Positions 46,980 to 59,780 of a stretch of DNA of 64,000 nt are shown one piece after another. The stretch is from the NCBI GenBank assembly GCA_015680685.1, contig MNCI01023267.1:274210-338209 (forward strand), in the 5' to 3' direction. The stretch is from Gnetum montanum. Lineage: Eukaryota; Streptophyta; Gnetopsida; Gnetales; Gnetaceae. The notes below the pieces were generated by a model. It saw only the letters and a list, made by a program, of their open reading frames with translations, did no database searches and was not told the DNA's origin. The stretch's first letter is position 1. Each line of letters starts with the position of its first letter. The position numbers and the translations under genes are program-made.

Positions 46980-47668
46980 ATACTGATCTAAGGGATTTCT
47001 TAGGGAAAATTAACGTTGTTATATGATTTATCCATATCTATGCTGAATTAGTCCAACCATTGAAAGAAATGCTTTAGAAAGATAGTAATATGCACTAGAT
47101 AGACAAAATAAAGAATGCTTTCCTTACTATTAAAGAGGCCATTATAGATGCTCCTATCCTAGCTTCTCCTAGGTATGAAAATGATTTCCACTTATATGCT
47201 TTTTCTAGCAATGTTACTACCACTGCTATCTTAACCCAAGATGTAGTTGATCAAGGTGAGAGATGCATATCTTTCATGTTTGCACCTTTAAAGAATGCAG
47301 AATTAAAATACTCACCTGTAGAGAAGAAATTGTATGCTATAATAAAAGCCTTAAAGAAATTTCACTACCACTTTTTAAATGCAAAGGCTTTTGGCATTGT
47401 CCCTGACCCAGCCAACATTGCTTTAGCTAAATTACAAGATCCCAACGAAAAATGCACTAAATGGGTTATGAAGTTGCAAGAATTTGATATTCAATGGAAG
47501 GTAGCTAAGTTAGTTAGAGGAACTGATCTTACCAAGCTAATTGCCAAAGCCTCAACTTTAGAAAATTGTGATGCACCCAAAGATAAAGAATCAATTCATC
47601 TTCACATATTGTTAATTGATGAAGAGAATGATGTTCCATTTGGTTCTAATCAATTGTATGATCCATAG
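46980..47668 (+). pseudogene. Native RNase H (degenerate) of element I
   Basis: The usual DAS block reads AFSSNVTTTAIL, so the first catalytic Asp is absent. FAPLKNAELKYSPVEKKLYAIIKALKKFHYH keeps the second region. The third acidic motif (HxDH-type) is not found; a deletion there joins HFLNAKAF to a later part. The domain thus looks like the inactive connection domain of Tat elements, in contrast with the intact set of acidic residues in the extra RNase H upstream. Confidence 0.7.
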
Positions 47669-47829
47669 TATGGTGATATCAAATTTTATTTAACCTTCCA
47701 TCATTGTCCTTTGGATTTACCTAAATATATAAAAAAAGCTTTTAATATCAAAATTTTCTAAATTCACTCTAATAAGTGGTGAACTATTTAGAAAGAATTT
47801 CCAAGGAATATACCTTAAGTGCTTGAACC

Positions 47830-48393
47830 AAGAATAGGCTAACAATGCTCTAAAATAGCTCCATGAGGAAGGACACATAGGATACCACTAGTTAGTTCAT
47901 AAAATCATGAGGGTTGGTTATTAATAGCCTGCTATGATTAATGACGCTCACAACCTAGTTAGAACTTGTGTCCAATGTGAAACATTTAAGGGTAAATACC
48001 ACAAGTGTTTAGCCCCTTTACAACCTATAATAGAAACTAAACCATTTGCATAATGGACTTTAGATTTTATTGGAGTGATTAATCCTTTATCTACTGCCCT
48101 ACATAAATCTATCTTAAAAACCATTGATTATTGCATGTGTTGGTTAGAAGAGAAAGAAACTAAAACCACATCATCTTGTGAGGTTAGAAGCAAACCCTCG
48201 ATTTTTCACTGCAATGCCATCTTTTAAGGTATGAAATAATTACATTCTATTGTTATTAACATTAATATTGTATTAGATTTGATATTGATTTTGCAAATAA
48301 TTATATATACAGCAAAATAATTCAAATATTTGTCACCCATCATCATATGATAAAGAAGAAATATTCACCAAAGATATCGATGAAGATCACATA
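47830..48393 (+). pseudogene. Integrase of element I, cut by element D
   Basis: An HHCC zinc domain (HIGYH...; CVQCETFKGKYHK, about 47870-48010) precedes WTLDFIG (about 48055) with the first catalytic Asp and KTIDYCMCW. After about 48200 the translation is weak. The LTR of D starts at 48394, so the C-terminal part is missing here. Confidence 0.7.
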
Positions 48394-49230
48394 TGATGAA
48401 TCATCGTTTGATGTTGGCTGTGACATTGGGTATGTGACGTTGAGGCCTGGATCTGACGTTAGATGTCCAACATTGAGGTATATACTCTAAGTCTATAAAT
48501 ACCATGCCTAGGCTCCAGTTTTGGGAGTTTTTTCATTAGTCAATTTTTAGTTTTTAAGCAAGGTAATAAAGCTCTTGGTATTTCTTCCCCCTAGAGTTAG
48601 AATATTTTTTGAGTGCCCACAGAAGGAGTCTAAAGTGTGTACGATTATTTGTTCAAGCATTGATGTACTTGAGCATAGTAGTGTAACAAGAATAAAATGA
48701 ACTCTTTTGACAATCCTTGCAACACTAAGAATAGTTTAATATTTTTCTTATTGCATTTTACTTTCTTGTTCTTTACTTTAATGCATTTGATTAAATAATT
48801 TATCTCCAACAGTTAATGAACACAAGCATGGCCACTTTGAGCATTCATATAGTACTTAGTAACCCAGTAATGCTTAACATTTGGTAACCCAACAGTGCTA
48901 TATGTGTTTAGGAAAGTGGGACTGTTACTCGTGTTAGGCTAGATAGATAATAGACATTAGTTTTCAATCTACTCTACCCTTATTCTTGTTGTAGGAAATT
49001 ACATCCATAAAATATAAAATAACAAAAATTCATATACCTCAGTTACACTTAAATGATACCCTTGAGCCTCACAAGTGTAGTTGGGATGACAACAAGCATT
49101 CTCAACACCATTTCACTTCCTAGAGGAACTAGTGTATGAGATAACTATAGGTCCATGAAATTCGACCAGATTGTGTGTAATGCCTTAGTGATTCATGTGG
49201 TTGGGCATAGGGATACCTCACCACTCATCA
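48394..49230 (+). mobile_element. 5' LTR of Athila-like element D
   Basis: This 837-bp LTR starts TGATGAATCATCG and ends CACTCATCA, with a TATA box (TATAAATA, 48494-48501) and two CTTGGTAACC-like repeats (48859-48898). The 3' LTR of D at 57701 starts with the same 24 bases. Confidence 0.85.
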
Positions 49231-49231
49231 T

Positions 49232-49249
49232 TGGCATTGTTGCCATGGA
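49232..49249 (+). other. tRNA-Asp type primer binding site of element D
   Basis: TGGCATTGTTGCCATGGA differs from the tRNA-Asp site at five positions, four of them transitions. Confidence 0.75.
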
Positions 49250-49390
49250 CCTTTTTGTTGTTTTTTGTGCTATTTAGGGCCTAATAAAGGTATTTAAATC
49301 ATTGAAACAAACTTGAGAGTCATATCTTATTTTACAATTACTACAAAAAATTCTTAGAGGACATTATGATTTTTCTTTTGCTAACTGAAA

Positions 49391-51900
49391 ATGTCTTCTT
49401 CTCACAGGAGCACTTATTTGCCCAAGGCTGATAATGTTTATCCATTAAAGCTTCAATAGTATCAAATTACATATATTCATCTTGATGAGTATGTGCTGAA
49501 CTTCACCTTCATCCTACACTAGGATGAATAGTTGTGGTGGTGTGACATGAAGGGAAACATTGTGTTGCCACCTAATCATGCTACTCCTACAATGCTCTAT
49601 CAAATACTTGCATGATGCGGTCTTCAAGACTACCATGGGGAATATATCGTGGAGGATGTCAATGCTAGGGATTATCATCCCATCAAAGCACAATGCCTAT
49701 GAGATCGGTAGTTAGAGCAACACTATGAGTTTTGAAAGGGCAAAGGGCTTAATGATCCCTCATTCCTATTGTACCAACATGCTAGTGGAGAACCCTTCTT
49801 TGGGGGTTTCCCATACAATGATGCTCCTCTCTTTAACTTCGATGATGGAGGTCAAAACCAAAATTTTCACTCCATAGTTCACAGTCCTGATTCTAGTAAC
49901 AAGGGATCCAATGACAAAGAAGGATCCAAAGGGGTAAGACAAAATAGGAATGCAGACAAGAGGCAAGATCATGATCATGGTCACGATCGCTGAAGAGGTG
50001 GTAGTAGGCACTGTGATGATGCTAGTTCTTCTTCTTTTTCCATCTTGTTAACTTCTTTTTATTTTTGCTCTGATCGTGACCATAGAAGGTAAGATTGTGA
50101 TGGAGGTGATTGAAATGAGCACAATGACTGACGGGACGACAATAATCAAGGAAACTGTCGAGACAAGCAAGATCAAGGACGTAGACATTCAAGAGAGGCA
50201 CATTGCCATGAATGAAGGGGTAGTAGAGGGCATCATAAGCACCATGATTAAGGCCTTGATGAGCCTCTATTTACTATTTGAAATATGCTTAACATCATAG
50301 AGGTAGTTAGAATCCCAACAAGGCCTATGAAAGATAGTTGGATCAAACGGTTAAACATGAACAATATTCCTCAATTTGAAGGATATAACTCTGATCCACA
50401 GAATCATCTTCAATCTTTCCAAGATGCACGTGCCTTAAAAAACATAGAGAATGAATGGTAGAAACTAAAGTTGTTCCCTAGGAAACTCAATAAAGAAGTA
50501 GAGAAATAGTACTGGTCTTTAGAGTAGGAATCTATTAGACAATGGAGTACCATGCTTAAGTTGTTCAATGATAAGTATCAAATGTACTCCAAAGTGTCCA
50601 ACTTAAGAAAGAAAATCCAAGGCTAGAAGTAAGGAGCACATGAACCCTTGGACACTATCATTGGCTAATACTATGCCTTGATGCACAAATGCCCTAGCCA
50701 TGGTTATTCTCAATTAGCTCAACTTCACCACATTGTAGATGGGCTTCATAATGAAATGAGAAAAACCCTTGGTGTTTATGCCCAAGGATGATTGTTAGAA
50801 CTAATTGTCCATTAGGTATAAAGGTTAATAGAGTAGGTTGCCAAAGAGGAGGATAAACTAAGAAAAAGAGAAAGTGTAGAGGAGTACAACTGTGATCCTT
50901 CCATTCGCAAGCAAGAGTTTTGATTCTGTGATAGTGAGGATGAATCTGTATATGATGAGGGGATGCATAAAAAAGCCTTGTCACTTCAACAGTTCCAATT
51001 TGAACTTATAGCCAAGGTTGATTAGTTAAGAGACTCCATGGATAGTAGATTTCAAGCTGTCCTCAAAATTGATAAGGAGTCTTGAGAATAAGGTAGTGAC
51101 TATGAGCACAGGAGGTGCAAAGAAGCTAAATGTGAATATTACAAAAGTAAGGGAAAAATTACTGCAATAGAAGAGGTTGTGGATAGTAAATCAAATGATG
51201 ATCATGGATGTGATGTCTACCAGTATGAACATCCTAAGGGATATTACCCCATTCTGTCAAATATTCAGGAGTCTGGGGTGTATGCCTTACATCCATGACT
51301 TATACAAAGGTAAACATCTAAAAGGTTGTCTTATCCTCAAGGTAATCTCTATTAGTTTTGCCAACAATAATCATATTATCCAAGTGGAGCTCCACCACAA
51401 CCATACAAATAGTACCAATAATGGCAGCAACCACAATCATGGGCATTTGCACTGCCAAGGTAATAATACCCTTACTGGCAGCTTGATCCACATCATTACC
51501 ACATTTAACAACCCATGTCTCCACGTGAATCTTCCAGTCACATTTCTAATACTTAGCCTTACTACCACCCTTCTAATTACTATTAAACTCCTTCTCCACA
51601 TGACAGAAGGGATACCTCCTCCTATCCCTACATACACTCCTCCCCTAGTTGCATAGCTACCACCTACTCCACCAATGTAGGGTGAACTGCCCACTCAACT
51701 ACAACAACGTAATGCTACGAGGGTTATTAATTTGCAAGCCAATCATCAATTGGACAGGTTGATTTCCTGATGAAAGAAAAGGCCTTTCTTTTGACCCTAT
51801 AGTCCACCTAAGCCTTCACCTACACCTGTGGTTAACAACCCTACTCTAGCCTCTTCCTCCATATCCAATTTCTTTGGGCCTCCTTTAGACTAAACTCTAC
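49391..51900 (+). pseudogene. gag of element D
   Basis: The start at 49391 (MSSSHRSTYLP) is followed by a long frame with many stops. An N-terminal region ends in an Asp/Arg/His-rich basic stretch (49900-50220). The Retrotrans_gag core begins near 50370 (NNIPQFEGYNSDPQNHLQSF), continues with FNDKYQMYSKVSNLRKKIQG and YYALMHKCPSHGYS, then a zinc-finger region (about 51210) in which Cys residues are lost. The C-terminus is a Gln/Pro/Tyr-rich tail. It is longer at the N-terminus than gag of A/B. Confidence 0.8.
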
Positions 51901-51959
51901 CAAGGATCTATGTAATAATGCTTACTCACACCATGTTTGATTGGATTCATGCAGGAAAC

Positions 51960-52560
51960 CTTCCTAGAAAAATAGCTAATCCTGGAATTCCTCTAATTTA
52001 TTTGTAGATTACTAGGAACAAACTGTGTAAGGCTCTTCTTGATTTAGATTCTGGTGTTAATTTGATTTCTCATGAGATGTACATTGTCTGGAACTTGCCT
52101 CCTCTTAAGAAGAGAAACATTAGATTGGAATTGGTAGACTAGTCCATCATTGTTCCATTAAAACTAGTAGAAGACATTGTGGCCACTGTCTGTGGGTGCT
52201 CTTATTCTACTGACTTCTTGATAATAAAAGTGAAGAACTACAAAGGAAACTTTTCAATCATCATGGAAAGAGCATGGCTGAGCTTCGTAGATGCAAGAAT
52301 GGGCATAAGAGATCTTTCCCTGGAAATCTCTAAAGAAAATACATTTAGAAAGATTAAGAAGAAGAGAGTTCCATGTATTGCATATAGTGATAGTGGGTGC
52401 CATTGTGTGTAGAAACTTTAGGCCGTTAAGCAAGAATATATCTTTGCATGCAAATAGTATGCACCAGAAATAGAAATTCAATGGTGTCTATATGAAGTAG
52501 CCACAAAATAGGAGGGCACCTAGTAGCTAATCGCTGATTTAGAAAGTAGCACATTATGCA
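51960..52560 (+). pseudogene. Protease of element D
   Basis: The active-site strand reads ALLDLDSGVNLI, two residues longer than ALLDSG...VNLI of G, or shifted by a small duplication; DSG is present. It continues with LPPLKKRNIRLELVD and an open stretch (52179-52412) with WLSFVDARMGIRDLSLEIS that matches G. The domain releases pol enzymes from the precursor. Confidence 0.75.
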
Positions 52561-52899
52561 TGGAACCAGCTGAGAGCCTGACATGTAAATATGTCACAAG
52601 CATGGATGAACTTAAGCAAGTTCATCACCAACTCTCTGATGATACAAAAGATTATACTTATTTGGGAGAGTTGGAAATTCCTAAAAACTTTAAGCAATAG
52701 CCCCTTGAATTGAAAACATTACTTGTTATAATGGAATATGTATTTTTGAAAAATAAGAAGCTAGTTATAATAAATGCAAGACTTTCTTTAAAATAGAAAG
52801 AGATGTTGTTGAAAGTAGTTGAAAGATGGTCAACAGCTTTTGTTTGATCATATCCTGAACTCATAGGGATTGATCCTAGGATATGCCAACATTGCATTT

Positions 52900-54190
52900 C
52901 ATTGACCTAGCCATGAAGCCAAAACAATAGCCAAAAAGATGGTTGAACCCCAAATTGAAGCAAATCATCAAGGAGGAAATCAAGAAACTCCTCAAGGTGG
53001 GATTCATCTATCCCATTGTGGATAGCAAGTGGGTTAGTCCACTCATAATTGTACAAAAGAAAGGTGGTAAGTGGTAGGTCTACATCAATTTTAGGCTGTT
53101 GAATATGGAAATATTCAAGGATCATTTTTCATTACCATTTGTTGACTAGGTGCTCAACACAATATTAGGGCATTGTTACTACAACTTTCTAGATGGTTAT
53201 AGTGGCTATAACCAAATCTAAATTGCACTAGAGGACTAAGCAAAGATAACATTCACAAGTCCTTGGGAGGCTTTTGCATATCGTAAGATGTCATTTTATC
53301 TATGCAATGCTCTTGCCACATTTCAATGCCTGGTCCTAAGCATCTTTCAATAGTAGATCAATAGTGGTGTAGAAGTCTTCATGGATGACTTCTCCACCTA
53401 TGCAGCTACATTTGAACAAGCCCTAGACTACCTTGAGTAAGTGCTGAAATGATGTATCAAAACTAACTTGTAGCTCAATTGGCAAAAAAGTCACCTCATG
53501 GTCCAAGAGGGCATTGTATTGGGGAACAAAATATCACAAGTAGGAATTGAGGTGGATCCTAAAAAAATAAGGATCATCTAAGCAATAATCCACTAGGAAG
53601 AAATAGTTAAAGATGGTTAATCATTCCTTGGATACACTAGCTACTACTAGTGATTTATACAAAATTTCTTTAAGATCGCAAAGCTTTTGGTGGAGCTAAC
53701 AAAGAAAGATGCTCCTTTTTTTTGGACCCTAGAATGTGAAAAAAAATTCCAACAACTAAAAGAAAAAATTGTGAAAATTCCAATTCTACAAGCATTGGAC
53801 TAGTCCAAAGCATTTCACATCATGATGGATGCATCAAATTATGCTTTGGAAGTTGTGCAAATGTAGTTAGATGAAAGAAACATCCATACTACATCCACTA
53901 TGCTAGCTAAAGCATTGTGGGTGTACAATTAAACCACACCACTACAGAAAAAGAATTGATGGTGGTGGTGTTTGCTCCAGAGAAGTTCAGGCATCACGTG
54001 CTTAGATACAAGGTGTTTGTACACATAGATCATAGTGCCATCTACTTTCTAATGAATAAACCAATGATGGGCCCTCATGTCATATGGTGGTTAGTGATCT
54101 TGTAAGAATTCGATCTTACAATGGTAAATCAAAAGAGCATTGAGAATGTGGTTGTTGATTGCTTGTCTTGGTTACAATGCGATGACAAAG
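52900..54190 (+). pseudogene. Reverse transcriptase and RNase H of element D
   Basis: RT starts near 52940 (LKQIIKEEIKKLLKVGF), with WVSPLIIVQKKGGKW, the FLDGYSGYNQI block, and the catalytic FMDDF (about 53380). RNase H (53800-54190) has MMDASNYAL, EKELMVVVF, HIDHSAIYFL and VVVDCLSWL, so all four acidic residues remain. Many stops replace Gln codons (for example in FVD*V and ED*AK, where G has CAA or also a stop). It is the typical Athila polymerase. Confidence 0.85.
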
Positions 54191-54329
54191 AGGATGAAAA
54201 TCCATTATCTGATACATTTCTTAAAAACTCCTCTTTGTTGGAGTAATAATTGAACAAATGCCCAATGAGCCAAAATTGTATAATAACATTCTCACCTATC
54301 TTCTCACGTAGGAGATGCCACAAGGGTTG

Positions 54330-55540
54330 AACCACTGAAGGAAATAGCAGTTTATTCACAAGGTAAAGCACTTTATTGAAATTAATAGACAACTCTATAA
54401 GGTGTGTGCCAATGGCCTGGTTTGTTGGTGTATCCCTGATGTTGATCAACTATGGATTCTCCAAGATGCTCATGAAGATCCTTGTGGAGGACACTATGTT
54501 GGGAGACACACAACCATTAAAATCTTGATGGTGAGGTACTATTGGCCAACACTCTTTAGAGATGCTCACCATTTCATCCACTCTTATGAATGATGCCAAC
54601 GAGATGGTGGAATGACTACTCGAATGGAGGGACCTCAATAATGGATTCAACCATTAAAACCATTTGACATTTGGAGCATTGATTTCATGGGTCTCATCAT
54701 GTCTATGTTAAATGGAAAGGTGTACATCATAGTCACTATTGACTATTGTATGAAATGGGTAGAAGTAGCAGTCGTCATTGACTGTACATCTTCTACTGCT
54801 ACTTGGTTTGTACAACAAAAGTTGTAAACAGGTATGGTATGCCATATGCATTGATTTATGATAATGAAACTTATTTTACATGCACTACTTTTTGGGAGCT
54901 CATGCAATGCTTGGGGGTTAAACAAAAACTCACAACACCTTACCATCCCCAAGCTAATGGTCAAGCTAAGGTTACCAATAGGGAAATCACAAGAATACTA
55001 ACAAGAACTGTTAGAAAGTATAGGAAAGACTAGAGCACAAAACTGAATGATGCCCTTTGGGCCTACTGTTTAACTTATAAACTCCCTATAGGCTACTCTC
55101 CCTATGAGCTTGTGTATGGAAAACTACCAACACTTCCTATTTAATTTGAACTCCTTACACTTTCACCGGCTTCTAACCTTGACCTTAACTTAAGTCTAGC
55201 CCAAAAGGAAAGACTAATGAATCTCAACCTGCTAGGAAAAAATTGATTAGTAGCCTTATCATCTAATGAGTTGCACAAGGTTTATAACAAAAAGAATCAT
55301 GACCTAAAAATTAGAAAAGTTAGATTTTAACCAAGAGATAAGGTTCTCTACTGGAACCCCACACATGTACCTCAATGAGCTAAGTTCCAGACATTATGGG
55401 AAGGACCTTATGTCATTTATGAAACTTTTCCTTCAAGGGCCATAATGATCTATAAACTTGACAGCCCAAACAAGAAATAGCTTGTCAACATCCAAAAAAT
55501 TAAGCCTTTCCATCAACATACACCAACTAACACAACAAGC
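54330..55540 (+). pseudogene. Integrase of element D
   Basis: The zinc domain (HEDPCGGHYVGRHTT..., C near 54597) is followed by WSIDFMG (about 54680, first Asp), IYDNETYF (about 54857, second Asp) and YHPQANGQAKVTNREI (about 54941). Exactly 35 residues separate the second Asp from the Lys that stands where the catalytic Glu belongs. The C-terminal region has the FQPRDKVLYWNP-like and LxxPN/KKxLVNIQ-like blocks. Open stretches are 63 and 76 codons. Confidence 0.85.
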
Positions 55541-56239
55541 ACCTCATCTGATGGATAACCAAACTCCATATTTTGGGTCACCTCCTTTCAACTTAGTTAT
55601 GGGGGAGATGGCCAACCATGCTAACCATTCAAGTGACTTTTCAATTTTTTAACTTTTTTGTTTTACACATTTTTCATTTTACAACTTTTTGTTTTACACA
55701 TTCTTTATTTTACATCTTTTTGTTTTTATGTTATTAATCTTTTCTAATTTTTTTTACAGCATCTTTAGTACATTTTTTATTTCTTGAATATTTTACATTT
55801 TTTATATTTTTTTTATTTGGTGTGATTTTCTAACGTTTTGTTAATAAGTGCTAGGTACATTGGTAATGTGTTACTTGATAGTGGTATGTACTATTTTTTT
55901 CATTTAATTGTTGGTGTCTAGTTTCTAGCTTTGAATTTCATTATGGATAATTCGAACATGGTTTCTTTTTCATGTAATAGGTAGTGAGTCCACAACATCC
56001 ACCCATCTACACGCTCTATGGTTTTCCTTATTTTGGAAATATGAATTCCCTTTTTCATTAATGAAATTTTAATAAATTTGTGAATTTGGTAATTTCTAGA
56101 ATTGGGAAGGATTCAAAGGTTTGAATAGGATGTGGTTTCAAGGGGATTTGGTATTCTTTGTACTTTTCTATTTGCCTGGGTGCTTCTATGTTTTCATGAA
56201 TTTCTTACCATTCTGTGCTAATCAATAAAGGAAGTTGAA

Positions 56240-56475
56240 TAAGTCTTGGCATGGTGTGGTTCTCATTAGAAAAAAAAAATGATGAGAATTCAAAGCACAC
56301 CGCTTGGACAAAATAAATGCATACATCCTTGAATGGTGTGGTTCTTATCAAGAAAAAAAAAAGAGATGAGGATTCAAAGCACACCCCTTGGAAAAAATAA
56401 ATACATGTGTCTTTGCATGGTGTGGTTCCCATTTCGAAAAGAAATGGGAATTCAAAGCACACCCCCTAGACAAAA
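56240..56475 (+). repeat. Tandem repeat of about 80 bp in the spacer of D
   Basis: Three units, each with CAT(G/T)GTGTGGTTC, an A-rich centre and ATTCAAAGCACACC..., are at about 56250-56300, 56330-56385 and 56415-56465. Element E has one such unit (about 60425-60495). Confidence 0.7.
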
Positions 56476-56925
56476 TAAATAGGCTACAAGCACTGGTTAT
56501 GGGACTTATCTCCTCTAACTAAGGCCTTTCCTCACTTCCTACCTCTTCTCTAATTTGGAATGGTGGTTGTTCTGTGGGAGAACTCTTGTGTCTCAGGGGA
56601 TGGATTGGTCGTAGAATGTCGATGCAAAGTCACTGAAAGTGGTTGGTTTTTGTCTAGACTAAGGATGGATCCTATCAAGTTATTTAACTACAAAATCTAG
56701 AAGGGACTTCATGTGACCATAATTAGAAGCTCCATTCCACACACACACTCTCTCTCTTATCCATCTATGCTTTCCATGTTCCACTTCATTGTCAATTTCA
56801 TGTTTTGGTTTGATGTCCTAGTTTGATATGTTGGAATTCTTAGTTAGTGACTTTTGGGTTTTTGTACTTAACCTTTTGTAACCATTAATCATCCACATAG
56901 CCCATGCAATATTTGGTTTGAAGTT

Positions 56926-56976
56926 ATGCAAGGGCATAAAAATCCTATGCCTATTTTGGGAAGGATCCACGTGCAT
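56926..56976 (+). ncRNA. Conserved RNA hairpin (copy D)
   Basis: ATGCAAG (56926-56932) faces CGTGCAT (56970-56976), six of seven pairs, with GGCATA and GGAAGGATCCA inside, as in copies G and B. Confidence 0.6.
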
Positions 56977-57342
56977 ATCTTTTGGTTGGGTTAGTTAAGG
57001 TCTTTACCCTTAGACATTTTCACAATCAAATTCTTTTTTGTTTATCCCATCAATGACATCTAATTGTGCACATTTTCACAATATTTTTCAAGTGAACTTT
57101 TCTTTTTATTATTGTGAATTCTTATATCCTATTCAAATATTTCCTTGTGTTAAACATTTTTCTGATCTAGTGGACCGCTTATCTATTTTACCCTATTTGT
57201 TAGCCTACCCACTAACGCTACTCAAAGAAACCAACCTATCACAATCACAACTTAGATTAGTGTAACCATTGATGAGGATGAGGCATTTAATCATTATGTG
57301 TTACACATTACATACTAATTCATTATCTTGTTGTGATTGTAG

Positions 57343-57700
57343 TGGGAAGCATGGATGAGAAGTAGGACTATCTTCACCAAGGATGATGCAGTAATACCAC
57401 ACAATGAGGACCATGCATGATCAAAGGATCTCTTCTCTCTCTCTCTATCATTCTCCTACTGCTAAGAGGTGTTGGATGTCAATATTCTTTATGGTGTTCA
57501 CTCCTCTTCTCATGAACATCCAATGTTGTAAAAATTGTAATTTTGCACACTTGGGTACTAAGAGTTTATATGTCTATTTCATCTGAGTTAATTTGGCATG
57601 TCAGTCAATAATCCCATACCTACCCAATATGTTAGATTGTAAAGGACTTGTTCCTCCTCCTCTTCACTCGAGGACAAGTTTTCATTTAGTCATGGAGGTA
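57343..57700 (+). other. Remnant between acceptor and 3' LTR of D; ORF3 missing
   Basis: Only about 360 bp lie between the acceptor and the polypurine tract (57691-57700). It includes a CT-rich run (57432-57447) and the end block GGACAAGTTTTCATTTAGTCATGG shared with B and G. The ORF3 coding region of B, E and G is deleted here. Confidence 0.6.
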
Positions 57701-57740
57701 TGATGAATCATCGTTTGATGTTGGACATGATGTCACGTAC
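57701..57740 (+). mobile_element. Broken 3' LTR of element D
   Basis: It starts with the same 24 bases as the 5' LTR (TGATGAATCATCGTTTGATG...) and runs into RT sequence of element E after about 40 bp. Confidence 0.75.
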
Positions 57741-58480
57741 CTACAACTTTAGGATCAACTGGCAAAAAAGCCACTTGATGGTCTAGGAGGGCATTGTGTT
57801 GGGGCACAAAATTTCAGAGAAAGGGATCAATTTGGACCTTAAAAAAATAAGGGTCATCCAAGGAAGTACCAGATAGATAAAAATGGTTAAATATGTGGAA
57901 TCATTTCTTAGACACACTAGCTACTACCAACACTTCATAGAGAATTTTCTAAGATTGCTAAATCATTGGTGGAGTTGATAAAGAAGGATGCTCCATTTGT
58001 CTAGACTAAGGAATGCAAATGTACATTCAGGTAGCTCAAGAAAAAGTTGTAGAAACTCTAATTCTATGAGCACCTAACTAGTCTAGACTCTTTCACATCA
58101 TGATAGATGCATCTAATTATGCCTTGGGAGCCATGCTCATCTTGTTGGATGATCATAAATTTCCTTACTACATTCACTATATGAGTAAAAACATTTTTGG
58201 TATGTAGCTAAACTACACCACAATAGAGAAAGAACTAATGGAAGTGATGTTCACCTTGGAGAAATTTAGGAACTATGTGCTTGGGTAGATGATGTTTGTG
58301 CACATAGACTGTAGTGCAATTTGGTTCTTGATGAATAAGCCAATGATGAAGCCCTATGTCATACAGTAGCTTGTAAGCTTGTAGAAATTCGATCTAACCA
58401 TGGTAGATGGAAAGAGAACTGAGAACATGATTGCTAACCACTTGTCTCAGTTGAGATGGGACAACAAACAAGATTAGAGC
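57741..58480 (+). pseudogene. Reverse transcriptase end and RNase H of element E
   Basis: The segment begins inside RT at the INWQKSHLMV block that follows the catalytic box in D and G, so the first half is missing. It continues through the thumb and connection, then RNase H (MIDASNYALG near 58105, IEKELMEVMF, HIDCSAIWFL, ANHLSQL with the last Asp replaced by Asn). Many stops. Element order to the right is normal for the family. Confidence 0.8.
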
Positions 58481-58559
58481 TCATCTTCAAATCAATTTCT
58501 TGATGAACTCCTCTTTATTGAAGCAATAACTAAACAAATGTCCATTGAACCCAACTAGT

Positions 58560-59780
58560 ATGATGGAATTCTTACCTACCTTCTCACTTAGGAGATGCCA
58601 TAGGAGTGGAATGACAAGAAGAAATAATAGTTTCTTCATTAGATGAAATGCTTCATGGAAATCAATGGAAACCTTTACAAGGTGTGCACTAATGACCTAG
58701 TTTGATGGTGCATACCTAATGTTGATTAACTATGCATGCTTCATGATGCACAACCATTAAGATCCTCATGGCAAGGTATTATTCGCTAGCACTCTTCAAG
58801 GACACGCACCACTTTGTTCACTCCTGTGAATGCTACAAATGTGATGGTGGAATGACAACTTATATGGAAAGGCCTCAATAGTGGATCCAATGACTGGAGC
58901 CCTTTAATATTTGGGGCATTAACTTCATGGGTTCCATCACTTCCATGTCAAATGAAAAGTTGTACATCATAGTGGTTGCAACTACTATATGAAATGGGCA
59001 TAAGCTATAGCCATCACTAATTGCACATCTTCTATAGCTACTTAGTTTCTTACAACAATATGTTATAAACTAGTTTGGGGTTCCACATGTACTTATTTTT
59101 GATAATAGAACTTATTTCACAAGCACTACCTTTCAAAAGCTCCTACAATGCTTAGGGTTTGAGCATAAACTAAGAACACCCTACCACCCCCAAGCTAACG
59201 GTCAAGCAAAGGTTAAAAATAGGGAGATAACAAAAATGCTAACAAGAACCATTAGTAAATATAGGAGAGATTGGAGCATGAAACTCAACAATGCCCTTTG
59301 AACCTATCGCTCCACTTGGAAACTTCCTATTAGTTACTCTACATATGAGCTTGTGTATAGAAAATTACCAACTCTTCCCAGCCAAATAGAGCTCTGTACA
59401 TTGGCAATAGCTTGTAACATTGACCTTGAACTATGTCTAGCATAGAAAGAAAGATTAATGAACCTTAACTTCCTAGATGAGAATCAACTAGCAATCCTCT
59501 CATCTAGTGAACTACATAAGGCATTTAATAAATAATGACATGATCTTAGAATCAAGAAAGTGAAATTTCAACTAAGAGATAAGATCCTATACTAGAATCT
59601 CACATGTTCCATAAAGAACTAAGTTCTAAATGTTGTGGGAGGGACCTTATATTATCTATGAAACCTTTCCTTCTGGCACCATGTTAATTTACAAACTTGA
59701 AAGCACAAATAAGAAACTACTAGTTAACACACAACAAATCAAACCTTTCCATGAACCCAAAAAAGCCAATGAATAGAACA
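58560..59780 (+). pseudogene. Integrase of element E
   Basis: A shortened zinc region (about 30 bp less than in D near 58745) is followed by WGINFMG (about 58912; Asn replaces the first Asp), IFDNRTYF (about 59098, second Asp kept) and YHPQANGQAKVKNREI (about 59183; Lys at the Glu position). The C-terminal part ends near 59770 with a KPFHEP-like block. It cannot be active. Confidence 0.8.

Larger units (their letters stand above)
55541..57342 (+). other. Post-pol spacer of element D
   Basis: T-rich sequence, three copies of a short GGTGTGGTTC(C/T)-containing unit near 56240-56470 (ending in TTCAAAGCACACC), the hairpin (56926-56976), TACTAAT (57313-57319) and the acceptor-like TTGTGATTGTAG (57331-57342). 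The U3-like internal promoter seen in B and G is not found. Confidence 0.6.
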
